Shown here: piece by piece, positions 34,423-41,768 of the stretch
Position numbering within the stretch: the stretch's first letter is position 1
Layout: each line of letters starts with the position of its first letter
Origin: JAJXWB01 sp037044955
GTDB taxonomy: Bacteria; Pseudomonadota; Alphaproteobacteria; Rhizobiales; Beijerinckiaceae
Direction: 5' to 3'
Assembly: GCA_037044955.1 (NCBI GenBank)
Contig: JBAOHX010000004.1
Location: forward strand, 248,001 to 312,000
DNA: 64,000 bases
The notes under the pieces: model-generated
The model's database searches: none
Told to the model about the DNA's origin: nothing
The model's input: only the letters and a program-made list of their open reading frames with translations
Program-made: the position numbers and the translations under genes

Positions 34423-35655
34423 ATGCACACGCTCGAAAACAAGTCCTATGCCTCGGAGGCCGTCGCCTTCGAGGAATTGCATCGCGCCTTCGCGGCGTTT
34501 CGCGAGACCAATGACGAACGTCTCGGCCAGATCGAACGTCGCCTGACGTCGGACGTCCTCACCGAGGAAAAGCTGACGCGCATCGATCGCGCGCTCGACG
34601 AGACCAAGGGCCGCCTCGATCGTTTCGCGCTCGAGGCCACGCGCCCGCGACTCGGCGGTTCGCCCAGGACGGATCATGTCGAAGGCGAGCACAAGGCGGC
34701 TTTCGGCCTCTACATGCGCGCCGGCGAGGCCGGCGGCCTCAAGGCGATCGAGCAGAAGGCGATGAGCCGCGGCTCGGGTCCGGACGGCGGCTATCTCGTG
34801 CCCGTGCCGGCCGAGCGCGAAATCCTGCGGCGCATGTCCACTGTCTCGCCGATCCGCGCCATCGCCAATGTCGTGGAGATTTCCGGCCAGTCGCTGAAGC
34901 GCGCCTTCTCGACCACCGGGCCGGCGGCGGGCTGGGTCGCCGAATCCGATCCGCGTCCGCAATCGGCGAACCAGCAGATCGCCGATCTCACCTTCCCGGC
35001 GATGGAGCTCTACGCCATGCCCGCGGCGACGCAGACGCTGCTCGACGACGCCGTCGTCGACATCGAGCAGTGGATCGCGGACGAAGTGGCGGTCGTCTTC
35101 GCCGAACAGGAAGGCGCGGCCTTCGTCTCCGGCGACGGCGTCAACAAGCCCAAGGGCTTCCTCGCCTATACGACGACGCCGCAATCGTCGTGGAGCTTCG
35201 GCAATATCGGCTATATCGCCACCGGCGCGGCGGCGGCCTTCCCGGCTTCCAATCCGTCCGATGCGCTCTACGATCTCGTCTATGCGCTGAAGGCCGGTTT
35301 CCGCCAGAATGCGCGCTTCGTCTGCAACCGCAAGACGCAGGCCGCGATCCGCAAGTTCAAGACCTCGACCGGCGAATATATCTGGGAGCCGCCGGCGACG
35401 CTGGGCGCGCAGGCGACGCTGATGAATTTCCCCGTTGTCGAGGCCGAGGACATGCCAGACATCGCGGCCAATTCGCTCTCGCTCGCCTTCGGCGATTTCG
35501 AGCGCGGCTATGTCGTGGTCGATCGAGTTGGCGTGCGCGTGTTGCGCGATCCCTATTCGGCCAAGCCCTATGTGCTGTTCTACACGACCAAGCGCGTCGG
35601 CGGCGGCGTGCAGAATTTCGACGCGATCAAGCTGCTGAAATTCGGCGTGTCGTAA
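34423..35655 (+). CDS. GTA major capsid protein (HK97 fold)
   Basis: A 410-residue HK97-type capsid protein. The first ~110 residues are the helical delta-domain removed by the protease (EELHRAFAAFRETNDERLGQIERRL). The mature shell part begins near GSGPDGGYLVPVPAEREILRRM and contains GPAAGWVAESDPRPQSANQQIADLTFPAMELYAMPAATQTLLDDA and FVSGDGVNKPKGFLAY. Length and motifs match RcGTA capsid. ATG was preferred to an in-frame GTG three codons upstream because GAGGTG lies at ribosome-site distance. Its stop abuts the stop of the antisense trypsin-like gene. Confidence 0.93.
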   Translation: MHTLENKSYASEAVAFEELHRAFAAFRETNDERLGQIERRLTSDVLTEEKLTRIDRALDETKGRLDRFALEATRPRLGGSPRTDHVEGEHKAAFGLYMRAGEAGGLKAIEQKAMSRGSGPDGGYLVPVPAEREILRRMSTVSPIRAIANVVEISGQSLKRAFSTTGPAAGWVAESDPRPQSANQQIADLTFPAMELYAMPAATQTLLDDAVVDIEQWIADEVAVVFAEQEGAAFVSGDGVNKPKGFLAYTTTPQSSWSFGNIGYIATGAAAAFPASNPSDALYDLVYALKAGFRQNARFVCNRKTQAAIRKFKTSTGEYIWEPPATLGAQATLMNFPVVEAEDMPDIAANSLSLAFGDFERGYVVVDRVGVRVLRDPYSAKPYVLFYTTKRVGGGVQNFDAIKLLKFGVS

Positions 35656-36396
35656 TCAGCGCCAGCCTGAAATCGTCTGCTCGATCCAGGCGCGGTAGGG
35701 CGAAAGCCGCACGGCCTGCGTAAGGCCGCCGCAACCGCGCCCGTTCGGCCCCTGCGCGAAGGCGACGACGCCGACCAATGCGCCGTTGGCGAAGACCGGC
35801 GCGCCGGAATCGCCGGTGCAGGCGCCGGCGCCTTCCGCATTGTCGAGCCAGAGCAGAACATTCGAGACAGGCCCGCGCAGCGTCAGCCGCGCGCGCCGCA
35901 ATACGCCCGACGTCGAAGCCGCGCCGGGCTTCGTGACACCGAAACCCGCCACATCAAAACGGTCGCCGATATTTGCCGTGGCGTCGCCGATCGCCACCGG
36001 CGCGAACGAGGACGGCAGCGCCTCCTTCGTCTCGATCAACGCAAGGTCGATGGATTTCACGCGCGCCGCCACCGCGTCGGCGCGAAAGCCCGGATGCCGG
36101 GCGACACGCCTGACCTCGACCAGGACGGGCGCGCCGGCGCCGTCGCGAAAATGCACGCGCGTCGCGGCGGGCGCGGCGACGCAATGCGCGGCGGTGAGCA
36201 CGACATTCGGCGCGAGCACCGCGCCGGAGCAGAAGCCGGATCCACGGCCGCTCTGCGCCAGCGCCATCACCACATGCGGCGCGAATTCCCGCGCCTCGCT
36301 CGTGGGGCCGACCAGCGCGTTCGCGCGCACGCCGGCAAGCGCGAGCGCGGCGAAGACCATGAACAGGCGCGTTGTGAACATGGCGTGTTGTGCCAC
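35656..36396 (-). CDS. Secreted trypsin-like serine protease (S1), antisense within the GTA cluster
   Basis: A 246-residue chymotrypsin-fold protease. A signal peptide (MFTTRLFMVFAALALAGVRANA) precedes the domain. The catalytic triad is visible: His in LTAAHCV (about residue 71), Asp in KSIDLALIETKE (about 118), Ser in ACTGDSGAPVF (about 201), with cysteines placed for disulfides. It is oriented against the GTA genes and ends one base after the capsid stop. It is not part of the standard GTA order. Its codon use is like the host's, so it has probably been resident for long. Role unknown: particle maturation, release or unrelated secretion are all open. Confidence 0.88.
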   Translation of the reverse strand: MAQHAMFTTRLFMVFAALALAGVRANALVGPTSEAREFAPHVVMALAQSGRGSGFCSGAVLAPNVVLTAAHCVAAPAATRVHFRDGAGAPVLVEVRRVARHPGFRADAVAARVKSIDLALIETKEALPSSFAPVAIGDATANIGDRFDVAGFGVTKPGAASTSGVLRRARLTLRGPVSNVLLWLDNAEGAGACTGDSGAPVFANGALVGVVAFAQGPNGRGCGGLTQAVRLSPYRAWIEQTISGWR

Positions 36397-36431
36397 GTTC
36401 GCGCGCGCCGCGAAAGCAGGGACGAGAAGAC

Positions 36432-37052
36432 ATGCAGCCTATCCTCATCGCGCCGCCCGCTGCCGAACCGGTAACGCTTGCCGAGGCGAGAGCATGGCTT
36501 CGCGTCGACACGAACGACGAGGACGCAGCGATCGCATCGCTGATTTCGGCCGCGCGCATGCTCGTCGAATCTGCGACGCGGCGCGCGCTGGTGACGCAAG
36601 GGTGGCGCGTGATGCTCGACGCCTGGCCTGCGGGCGGCGGCGAGGGAGGATGGTCGATCCTGACGACGCGGCCGAGCGCCGCGCCGAGCGAAATTGTCAT
36701 TCCGCTCGCTCCGGTCCAGTCGGTGTCCGCCGTGCGCGTCTATGACGCCGTCGGCCTGCCGCAGACGCTTGCCCTCGCGACATACCGCCTCGTCGGCGCG
36801 CCGGAACGCGCCCGTCTCGTATTCCTCGCGCAACCGCCGCATCCCGGCGCGGCGGCGGGCGGCATCGAGATCGATCTGGTCGCCGGCTACGGCGATCCGC
36901 CGGATACGCCGGCCGCGCTGCGCCACGCGATCCTCGCGCTCGTTTCGTGGTGGTTCGACAATCGCGGCGATGTCGCTTCGACCGACGCCGGCAGCCTGCC
37001 GCCGCGCGCCGCTGCGCTCGTCGCGCCCTTCCGTCGCGGGAGGCTCGCTTGA
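36432..37052 (+). CDS. GTA head-tail connector (gp6-like)
   Basis: A 206-residue head-completion protein of the phage gp6-like/GTA gp6 type. The N-terminus EPVTLAEARAWLRVDTNDEDAAIASLISAARMLVESATRRALVTQGW is diagnostic. A beta-rich middle (IVIPLAPVQSVSAVRVYD; IEIDLVAGYGDPPDTPAALRHAILALVSWWFDNRG) completes the fold. It forms the ring joining portal and tail adaptor. The start lies 35 bases from the divergent protease gene, so any promoter here must be very compact. Confidence 0.9.
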   Translation: MQPILIAPPAAEPVTLAEARAWLRVDTNDEDAAIASLISAARMLVESATRRALVTQGWRVMLDAWPAGGGEGGWSILTTRPSAAPSEIVIPLAPVQSVSAVRVYDAVGLPQTLALATYRLVGAPERARLVFLAQPPHPGAAAGGIEIDLVAGYGDPPDTPAALRHAILALVSWWFDNRGDVASTDAGSLPPRAAALVAPFRRGRLA

Positions 37053-37381
37053 TCGGGCAGGCGTCGCAAGGGGAATTGCGCACGCGCGCCGTGCTCGAAG
37101 CCCCCGACGATACGGTCGACGATGCGGGCGCGCTCGTGCGCGTCTGGCGTCCGGTCGCCTCCATCTGGGCGAAAGTGTCGCCGCGCCGCGGCGCGGAAGT
37201 CTTCGTCGCCGGCGAGCAGGAAAGCGTGCTGACGTCGGAAGTCGTCGTGCGCTGGCGTCCCGAAATCGCAGGCCCCATGCGCTTTCGCGTCGGCTCGCGC
37301 GCGCTGCTGATCCGCGCCGCCTTCGATCCCGACGGCCATCGCCGCTTTCTCGTCTGCGTCTGCGAAGAATTCGCGGCCTGA
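37049..37381 (+). CDS. GTA head-tail adaptor (gp7-like)
   Basis: A 110-residue head-closure protein. It begins at TTG overlapping the previous stop (TTGA) after GGGAGG. The segment VLEAPDDTVDDAGALVRVWRPVASIWAKVSPRRGAEVFVAGEQESVLTSEVVVRWRPEI is typical of the phage head-tail joining (SPP1 gp16-like) family, and FRVGSRALLIRAAFDPDGHRRFLVCVCEE forms the closing strands. Length and position fit RcGTA gp7. Confidence 0.87.
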   Translation: MIGQASQGELRTRAVLEAPDDTVDDAGALVRVWRPVASIWAKVSPRRGAEVFVAGEQESVLTSEVVVRWRPEIAGPMRFRVGSRALLIRAAFDPDGHRRFLVCVCEEFAA

Positions 37382-37402
37382 CGTCGCCTCGAGGTTCTTG
37401 CC

Positions 37403-37810
37403 ATGTCTTCGCCCGTCCTCGCGCTGCGGCGCGCCATCCTCGCCGCACTGCTCGCCGACGCCGCTCTAGGCGCGATGCTCGGCGGCGCGCATGTCTATGA
37501 CGAAGCGCCGCCGGGCGCGCCGACGCCGCGCGTCGCCTTTTCCGACGTGCAATCGCGCGACTGGTCCGCACAGGTTTCGCGCGGCGCCGAGCAGATGCTC
37601 ACGCTGACCGTCTGGTCCGCGGCGCGCGGAACGCGCGAGGCGCTCGACATCGCAGATCGCATCGTCGCGCTGCTGGACGAGGCGCCGCTGACGCTCGCGG
37701 GACACAGGCTGATCGACCTGCGCTTCGTCGCGCTGGCGACGCGCCGCGAACAGAGCAGCCGCTATGCGCGCGCCGACATCCGCTTCCGCGCGACGACGGA
37801 ATCCGTCTGA
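37403..37810 (+). CDS. GTA DUF3168 tail terminator-like protein (gp8-like)
   Basis: A 135-residue DUF3168 protein (ALRRAILAALLADAALGAMLGGAHVYDEAPPGAPTPRVAFSDVQSRDW; ALDIADRIVALLDEAPLTLAGHRLIDLRFV). In siphophages this family caps the tail tube at the head side. It occupies the expected position between adaptor and tail tube and has the usual length. Confidence 0.92.
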   Translation: MSSPVLALRRAILAALLADAALGAMLGGAHVYDEAPPGAPTPRVAFSDVQSRDWSAQVSRGAEQMLTLTVWSAARGTREALDIADRIVALLDEAPLTLAGHRLIDLRFVALATRREQSSRYARADIRFRATTESV

Positions 37811-37839
37811 CGCAAGGACAATTCATCAAGGAGAATTTC

Positions 37840-38250
37840 ATGGCCGCCCAGAAAGGCAAGGACCTGCTCGTCAAGATCGACGACGGGACAGGCGCGTTCG
37901 TCACGATCGCGGGCCTGCGCACGCGCAGGCTGTCGCTCAATGCCGATACGGTCGACGCCACCGACGCCGAATCCGTCGGCCGCTGGCGCGAGCTTCTCGG
38001 CGGCGCCGGGGTGCGTCGCGCGAGCCTTGCCGGCAACGGCGTCTTCAAGGACCAGGCGTCCGACGCGCTCGTCCGGCAGACATTCTTCGACGGCGCCATC
38101 CGCAACTGGCAGATCGTCATTCCCGATTTCGGCGTCGTCGCCGGCCCGTTCCAGATTTCGAGCCTCGACTGGCGCGGCGAACATGCCGCGGAAGTGACAT
38201 TCGACATCGCGCTGGAATCGGCCGGCGCCCTGACCTTCGCAGCCCTCTGA
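37840..38250 (+). CDS. GTA major tail tube protein (TP901-1 family, gp9-like)
   Basis: A 136-residue tail tube protein of the TP901-1 family: AQKGKDLLVKIDDGTGAFVTIAGLRTRRLSLNADTVDATDAESVGRWRELLGGAGVR, then FFDGAIRNWQIVIPDFGVVAGPFQISSLDWRGEHAAEVTFDIALESAG. A good ribosome site (AAGGAG) precedes ATG. It polymerises into the tail tube. Fully intact, in contrast to the distal fibre genes. Confidence 0.93.
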   Translation: MAAQKGKDLLVKIDDGTGAFVTIAGLRTRRLSLNADTVDATDAESVGRWRELLGGAGVRRASLAGNGVFKDQASDALVRQTFFDGAIRNWQIVIPDFGVVAGPFQISSLDWRGEHAAEVTFDIALESAGALTFAAL

Positions 38251-38257
38251 GCGCGCC

Positions 38258-38605
38258 ATGGCGAACCTTCTTCGTGGCGAGATCGAAGCCGAGATCGGCG
38301 GCGAGCGCCGGACCCTCTGCCTGACGCTCGGCGCGCTCGCAGAGCTCGAAGCCGCGTTCGGCGCGTGCGACGTCATCGCGCTCGCCGAACGTTTCCAGCG
38401 TGGCGGCCTGTCGGCGCGCGATCTCGCCGTCATCATCGCCTGCGGACTGCGCGGCGGAGGCGCCGAGGTGAGCGACGACGATGTCGCCGCCATGCGCGCG
38501 CCGGGCGGCCTCAACGCCTATGTGCGCATTGCCGCAGATCTCATTGCCGCGACATTCGGCGGGCCGGCGGATGCGCCGCGCCCTCCGCCGCCGCAGGACG
38601 CCTGA
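38258..38605 (+). CDS. GTA gp10-family tail assembly protein
   Basis: A 115-residue gene-transfer-agent gp10-like protein, with LLRGEIEAEIGGERRTLCLTLGALAELEAAFGACDVIALAERF and DLAVIIACGLRGGGAEVSDDDVAAM. It lies seven bases after the tube gene, in the position of the chaperone pair that assists tape-measure folding. The following gene starts within its stop codon. Confidence 0.85.
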   Translation: MANLLRGEIEAEIGGERRTLCLTLGALAELEAAFGACDVIALAERFQRGGLSARDLAVIIACGLRGGGAEVSDDDVAAMRAPGGLNAYVRIAADLIAATFGGPADAPRPPPPQDA

Positions 38606-38817
38606 CGACGGAAAGCTCGCGCGCGCGCGAAAAATTTCCGTGGCGCGAAGCCATGCGCTTCGGGCTCGGCGTCCTGCGGCTGGCTCCACGACAGTTCTGG
38701 AACATGACGCCGCGCGAATTGCACGCGGCGGCGGAAGGCCTGTTCGGCCCGCGCAACGGCGGCGCGCCTTCGCGTGAAAAACTCGACGCGCTGATGCGCG
38801 CCTTTCCGGATGGATGA
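38602..38817 (+). CDS. GTA tail assembly chaperone (TAC_6-like) with probable CTG start
   Basis: A ~71-residue tail chaperone: KFPWREAMRFGLGVLRLAPRQFWNMTPRELHAAAEGLFG is the PF09550-like core. No ATG or GTG is available before this core; the only in-frame candidate is CTG overlapping the gp10 stop (CTGA), seven bases after GCAGGA. An internal ATG at MRFGLGVL would cut off the conserved PW start of the family, so the rare start or a translational overlap is preferred. It ends six bases before the tape-measure gene. Confidence 0.75.
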   Translation: MTTESSRAREKFPWREAMRFGLGVLRLAPRQFWNMTPRELHAAAEGLFGPRNGGAPSREKLDALMRAFPDG

Positions 38818-38823
38818 CAAGAC

Positions 38824-39429
38824 ATGGCGAGAAGCAACGGGCCGAATTATTCGACGTCGGCGGAGGCCCAGGCCGGAGGTCTTTCGAGCCTGTCGGCGTT
38901 CGCGGCGCAGGACCTCGCGGCATTGCGCGCGCAGCTCGACGGCATCAACGCTTCGGCCGGCAACGTCTCGGTTTCGCTGAACAAGGCCTTCAGCAGCGCC
39001 TCGGCGAGCGGCCGGGCCTTCAATGCGACGCTGGCGACGGTCACAGCCTCGCTCACGCAGATGCTGGCGAGCCTCGGCGCGGGATTTCTGAGCCAGGGCC
39101 TGTCGTCGATCTTCGGCGGATTGTTCGGCGGCGCGGGCCCGAGCCTGCCGGCGGCGCCGTTTGCGGACGGCGGCATTGTCGCCAGTCCCACCTATTTCGG
39201 CGCCGGAGGATCGCTCGGGCTCATGGGCGAGCGCGGGGCGGAGGCCATCATGCCGCTTGCGCGCGGCCCGAACGGGCAACTCGGCGTGGTAGCGAACGGC
39301 GGCGCGGCGCGCGCGCCGAACATCACCGTCAACATCCAGACATCCGACGCGGAGAGCTTCCGACGCTCGGAGACGCAGGTCGCCGCAGCGCTCGCGCGCG
39401 CCGTGGCGCGCGGGCGGCGCGGGCTCTAG
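38824..39429 (+). CDS. Short GTA tape-measure protein (gp11-like)
   Basis: A 201-residue tape-measure protein, very short compared with phages but normal for GTAs with ~50 nm tails. The N-terminal half is helical (LSSLSAFAAQDLAALRAQLDGINASAGNVSVSLNKAF), followed by a hydrophobic stretch, and the C-terminus has GGIVASPTYFGAGGSLGLMGERGAEAIMPLARGPNGQLGV and a short Arg-rich tail. Its length sets tail length in related systems. It ends one base before the convergent YdcH-like gene. Confidence 0.88.
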   Translation: MARSNGPNYSTSAEAQAGGLSSLSAFAAQDLAALRAQLDGINASAGNVSVSLNKAFSSASASGRAFNATLATVTASLTQMLASLGAGFLSQGLSSIFGGLFGGAGPSLPAAPFADGGIVASPTYFGAGGSLGLMGERGAEAIMPLARGPNGQLGVVANGGAARAPNITVNIQTSDAESFRRSETQVAAALARAVARGRRGL

Positions 39430-39430
39430 C

Positions 39431-39667
39431 TCAATCGTGCAGGTAGCCGGCGATCTCGTCCTTCAGTTTGAGGCGTTCCTTCTTGAGGCTCTCGATCGTG
39501 AAATCGTCGGCCGGTTCAACATTGCTCTCCATGCGATGCAGAGTGCGATTGAGCTCGTGGTAGCGATCCGCGATCCGCGCGAAATGCGCGTTGGAAGCCC
39601 TCAGATTGTGAATGGTCTGAGCCTTCGCGGGAAATTCGTCCGTCAACTCGTGCGCGACATGCGACAT
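39431..39667 (-). CDS. YdcH/DUF465 family small protein, antisense within the GTA cluster
   Basis: A 78-residue coiled-coil protein (MSHVAHELTDEFPAKAQTIHNLRASNAHFARIADRYHELNRTLHRMES; ESLKKERLKLKDEIAGYLHD), matching the DUF465 family of small alphaproteobacterial proteins. Function unknown. Normally such genes lie outside GTA clusters. It runs against the GTA genes, abutting the tape-measure stop. Host-like codon use suggests it is a chromosomal gene captured inside the cluster. Confidence 0.85.
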   Translation of the reverse strand: MSHVAHELTDEFPAKAQTIHNLRASNAHFARIADRYHELNRTLHRMESNVEPADDFTIESLKKERLKLKDEIAGYLHD

Positions 39668-39768
39668 GCCTGATCGTCTCCTTCTGATTGTTGCCAAACC
39701 CTAGTCGGCGCGTCGTCCGGCGCGTTGTTCTGGATCAAGTTTGCGCGCTCACCCGCATGAGGCGGTTC

Positions 39769-40401
39769 ATGAACGGTTTTCACGAAATCCTGTTTCCGCT
39801 CGATATTGCGCTCGGCGCGCGCGGCGGGCCCGAGCGACGCACCGATGTCGTCGCGCTCGGCTCGAATCGCGAGAGACGAAATGCGCGCTGGGCGCGTTCG
39901 CGGCGACGCTGGGAGGCGGGCTACGGCGTCAAGACCTTCGCTGATCTCGCCGCCATCGTCGACTTCTTCGAGGAGCGGCGCGGCCGTCTCTACGGCTTCC
40001 GCTGGCGCGACCGCGCCGACCATTCCTCCGCGCCGCCAGGCCGCGCGCCGGCCGCCGCCGACCAGGCGATCGGGCAGGGCGACGGCGCGCGCAAGACATT
40101 CCAGCTCGCCAAGACCTATGGCGGCGCGCATGCGCCCTATGTGCGCGACATTCTGAAGCCCGTGACCGGCAGCGTGCGCATGTCCGTCGCGGGCGCCGAA
40201 ATCGCGGCTGCGGGTTTTTCGGTCGACACGACGACCGGCCTCGTGACGCTCGCCGCCGCGCCTGCGCCCGGCGCCGCGGTCAAGGCCGGCTTCCTGTTCG
40301 ATACGCCCGCGCGCTTCGACACGGATTATCTCGAAATCGACCAGTCCGGCTTCGATGCCGGCGACATTCCGAAAATCCCGATCCTCGAAATCCTGCCGTG
40401 A
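39769..40401 (+). CDS. GTA DUF2460 distal tail protein (gp12-like)
   Basis: A 210-residue protein: MNGFHEILFPLDIALGARGGPERRTDVVALGSNRERRNARWARSRRRWEAGYG, KTFADLAAIVDFFEERRGRLYGFRWRDRADHSSAP and FDTPARFDTDYLEIDQSGFDAGDIPKIPILEI. This is the DUF2460 distal tail/baseplate family, standard after the tape measure in RcGTA. GAGGCG precedes ATG at ribosome-site distance. It is the first GTA gene after the antisense YdcH gene, so a local promoter in the ~100 bases before it is possible but not identified. Confidence 0.92.
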   Translation: MNGFHEILFPLDIALGARGGPERRTDVVALGSNRERRNARWARSRRRWEAGYGVKTFADLAAIVDFFEERRGRLYGFRWRDRADHSSAPPGRAPAAADQAIGQGDGARKTFQLAKTYGGAHAPYVRDILKPVTGSVRMSVAGAEIAAAGFSVDTTTGLVTLAAAPAPGAAVKAGFLFDTPARFDTDYLEIDQSGFDAGDIPKIPILEILP

Positions 40402-40408
40402 GCATCCG

Positions 40409-41290
40409 ATGCGCCAATTGACCGCAGAAACCTCGGCGGCTTTCGCCGCCGCCGCGACGACGCTCTGCCATTGCTGGCGCCTGACGCGCCGCGACGGGAC
40501 CGTGCTCGGTTTCACCGACCACGATTGCGATCTCGCCTTCGCGGGCGCGACGTTTCGCGCGGCCACCGGCCTCGACGCGGCGCAGGCGGAAAGCGCGGCG
40601 GGCTTTGCGGTCGCCGGCGGCGAGGTGCATGGCGCGCTGGACGATGCAGCCTTGTCCGACGCCGAGCTGGAAGCGGGCGTCTACGACGGCGCCAGCGTCG
40701 AAATCTGGCTCGTCGACTGGAGCGATGTTTCGCGCCGCCTTCTCATGGATATCGCGACGATCGGCGAAATCAGGCGTACCGAATTTTCCTTCGTCGCGGA
40801 ATTGCGCTCGCTCGCCCATCGTTTCGACGAGGAGCAGGGGCGCCAGTTCCAGCGCAATTGCGCGGCGGACCTGGGCGACGCGCGCTGCGGGGTCGATCTG
40901 TCTTCGTCGCTCTATTCGACGCAAGCGACGATCATCGCGAGCGAGGCGGGCGGCAGTTTCGTCGTCGCGCCGGATGCGGATTTCGACGCCGGTTTCTTCA
41001 CCGACGGCGCGCTTGTCGCGGCGAACGGCGAGCGTCATGCGATCAAGCTGCACGAGAAGGCGGCGTCGGGAGACCGCATCGTGCTCTGGAGCGCGTCGGC
41101 GTCCGCTCTTGCGGTCGGCGCGCGCGTCACGTTGAAGGCCGGTTGCGACAAGAGCCCGGAATCCTGCGCCGCCAAATTCGACAACATCGCCAACTTCCGC
41201 GGCTTCCCGCATATGCCCGGCAACGATGTCGTCGCAAGCTATCCCAACGCCAAGGGACCGCCGATGGACGGCGGAAGCCTGTTCCAATGA
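40409..41290 (+). CDS. GTA DUF2163 baseplate protein (gp13-like)
   Basis: A 293-residue DUF2163 protein with a C-terminal BR0599-like segment. Markers include HCWRLTRRDGTVLGFTDHDCDLAFAGATFRAATG, VEIWLVDWSDVSRRLLM and QFQRNCAADLGDARCGVDL, and the cysteine-rich CDKSPESCAAKFDNIANFRGFPHMPGND near the end. The cysteines around CDKSPESC bind an iron-sulfur cluster in the RcGTA baseplate homologue, as known for the family. Its stop overlaps the NlpC/P60 start (ATGA). Confidence 0.93.
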   Translation: MRQLTAETSAAFAAAATTLCHCWRLTRRDGTVLGFTDHDCDLAFAGATFRAATGLDAAQAESAAGFAVAGGEVHGALDDAALSDAELEAGVYDGASVEIWLVDWSDVSRRLLMDIATIGEIRRTEFSFVAELRSLAHRFDEEQGRQFQRNCAADLGDARCGVDLSSSLYSTQATIIASEAGGSFVVAPDADFDAGFFTDGALVAANGERHAIKLHEKAASGDRIVLWSASASALAVGARVTLKAGCDKSPESCAAKFDNIANFRGFPHMPGNDVVASYPNAKGPPMDGGSLFQ

Positions 41291-41730
41291 GCGCGTTCAC
41301 GCGCGACGATATCGTCGCAGCCGCGCGCGGATGGCTCGGCACGCCCTATTGGCATCAGGCTTCGCTGAAGGGCGTGGGCTGCGATTGCCTCGGCCTCGTG
41401 CGCGGCGTCTGGCGCGAGATCGTCGGGCCCGAGCCCGAGCCGATGCGGCCCTATTCGCCCGACTGGGCCGAAGCCGGCGCGGGCGAAACGCTGATCGAAC
41501 TCGGCGAGCGCCATTTCGAGCGCGTGGCCGGCGGGCAATGGCGCAGGGGCGACGTGCTCCTGTTTCGCTTCCACGAGGGCGTGTCCGCCAAGCATCTGGC
41601 GATCGCCAGCGGCGAGCGTCGCATGATCCACGCGCACGACGGCGCCTGCGTCGCGGAGGTCGCCATCGGCGGCTGGCGCCATCGCATCGCCGGCGTCTTT
41701 TCCTTTCCGGGTCTCGCAAGCGCCGAATAG
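41287..41730 (+). CDS. GTA NlpC/P60-family peptidase (gp14-like)
   Basis: A 147-residue cell-wall peptidase carried at the tail tip. The catalytic Cys is in SLKGVGCDCLGLVRGVW and the His in SAKHLAIASG; a second polar residue follows in MIHAHDGACV. In RcGTA this protein helps the tail cross the peptidoglycan of the recipient. It is intact and of normal length. Confidence 0.93.
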   Translation: MSAFTRDDIVAAARGWLGTPYWHQASLKGVGCDCLGLVRGVWREIVGPEPEPMRPYSPDWAEAGAGETLIELGERHFERVAGGQWRRGDVLLFRFHEGVSAKHLAIASGERRMIHAHDGACVAEVAIGGWRHRIAGVFSFPGLASAE

Positions 41731-41768
41731 GCGCATGACGCGCGTCCGCAAGAAACCTTGGGCATGTC

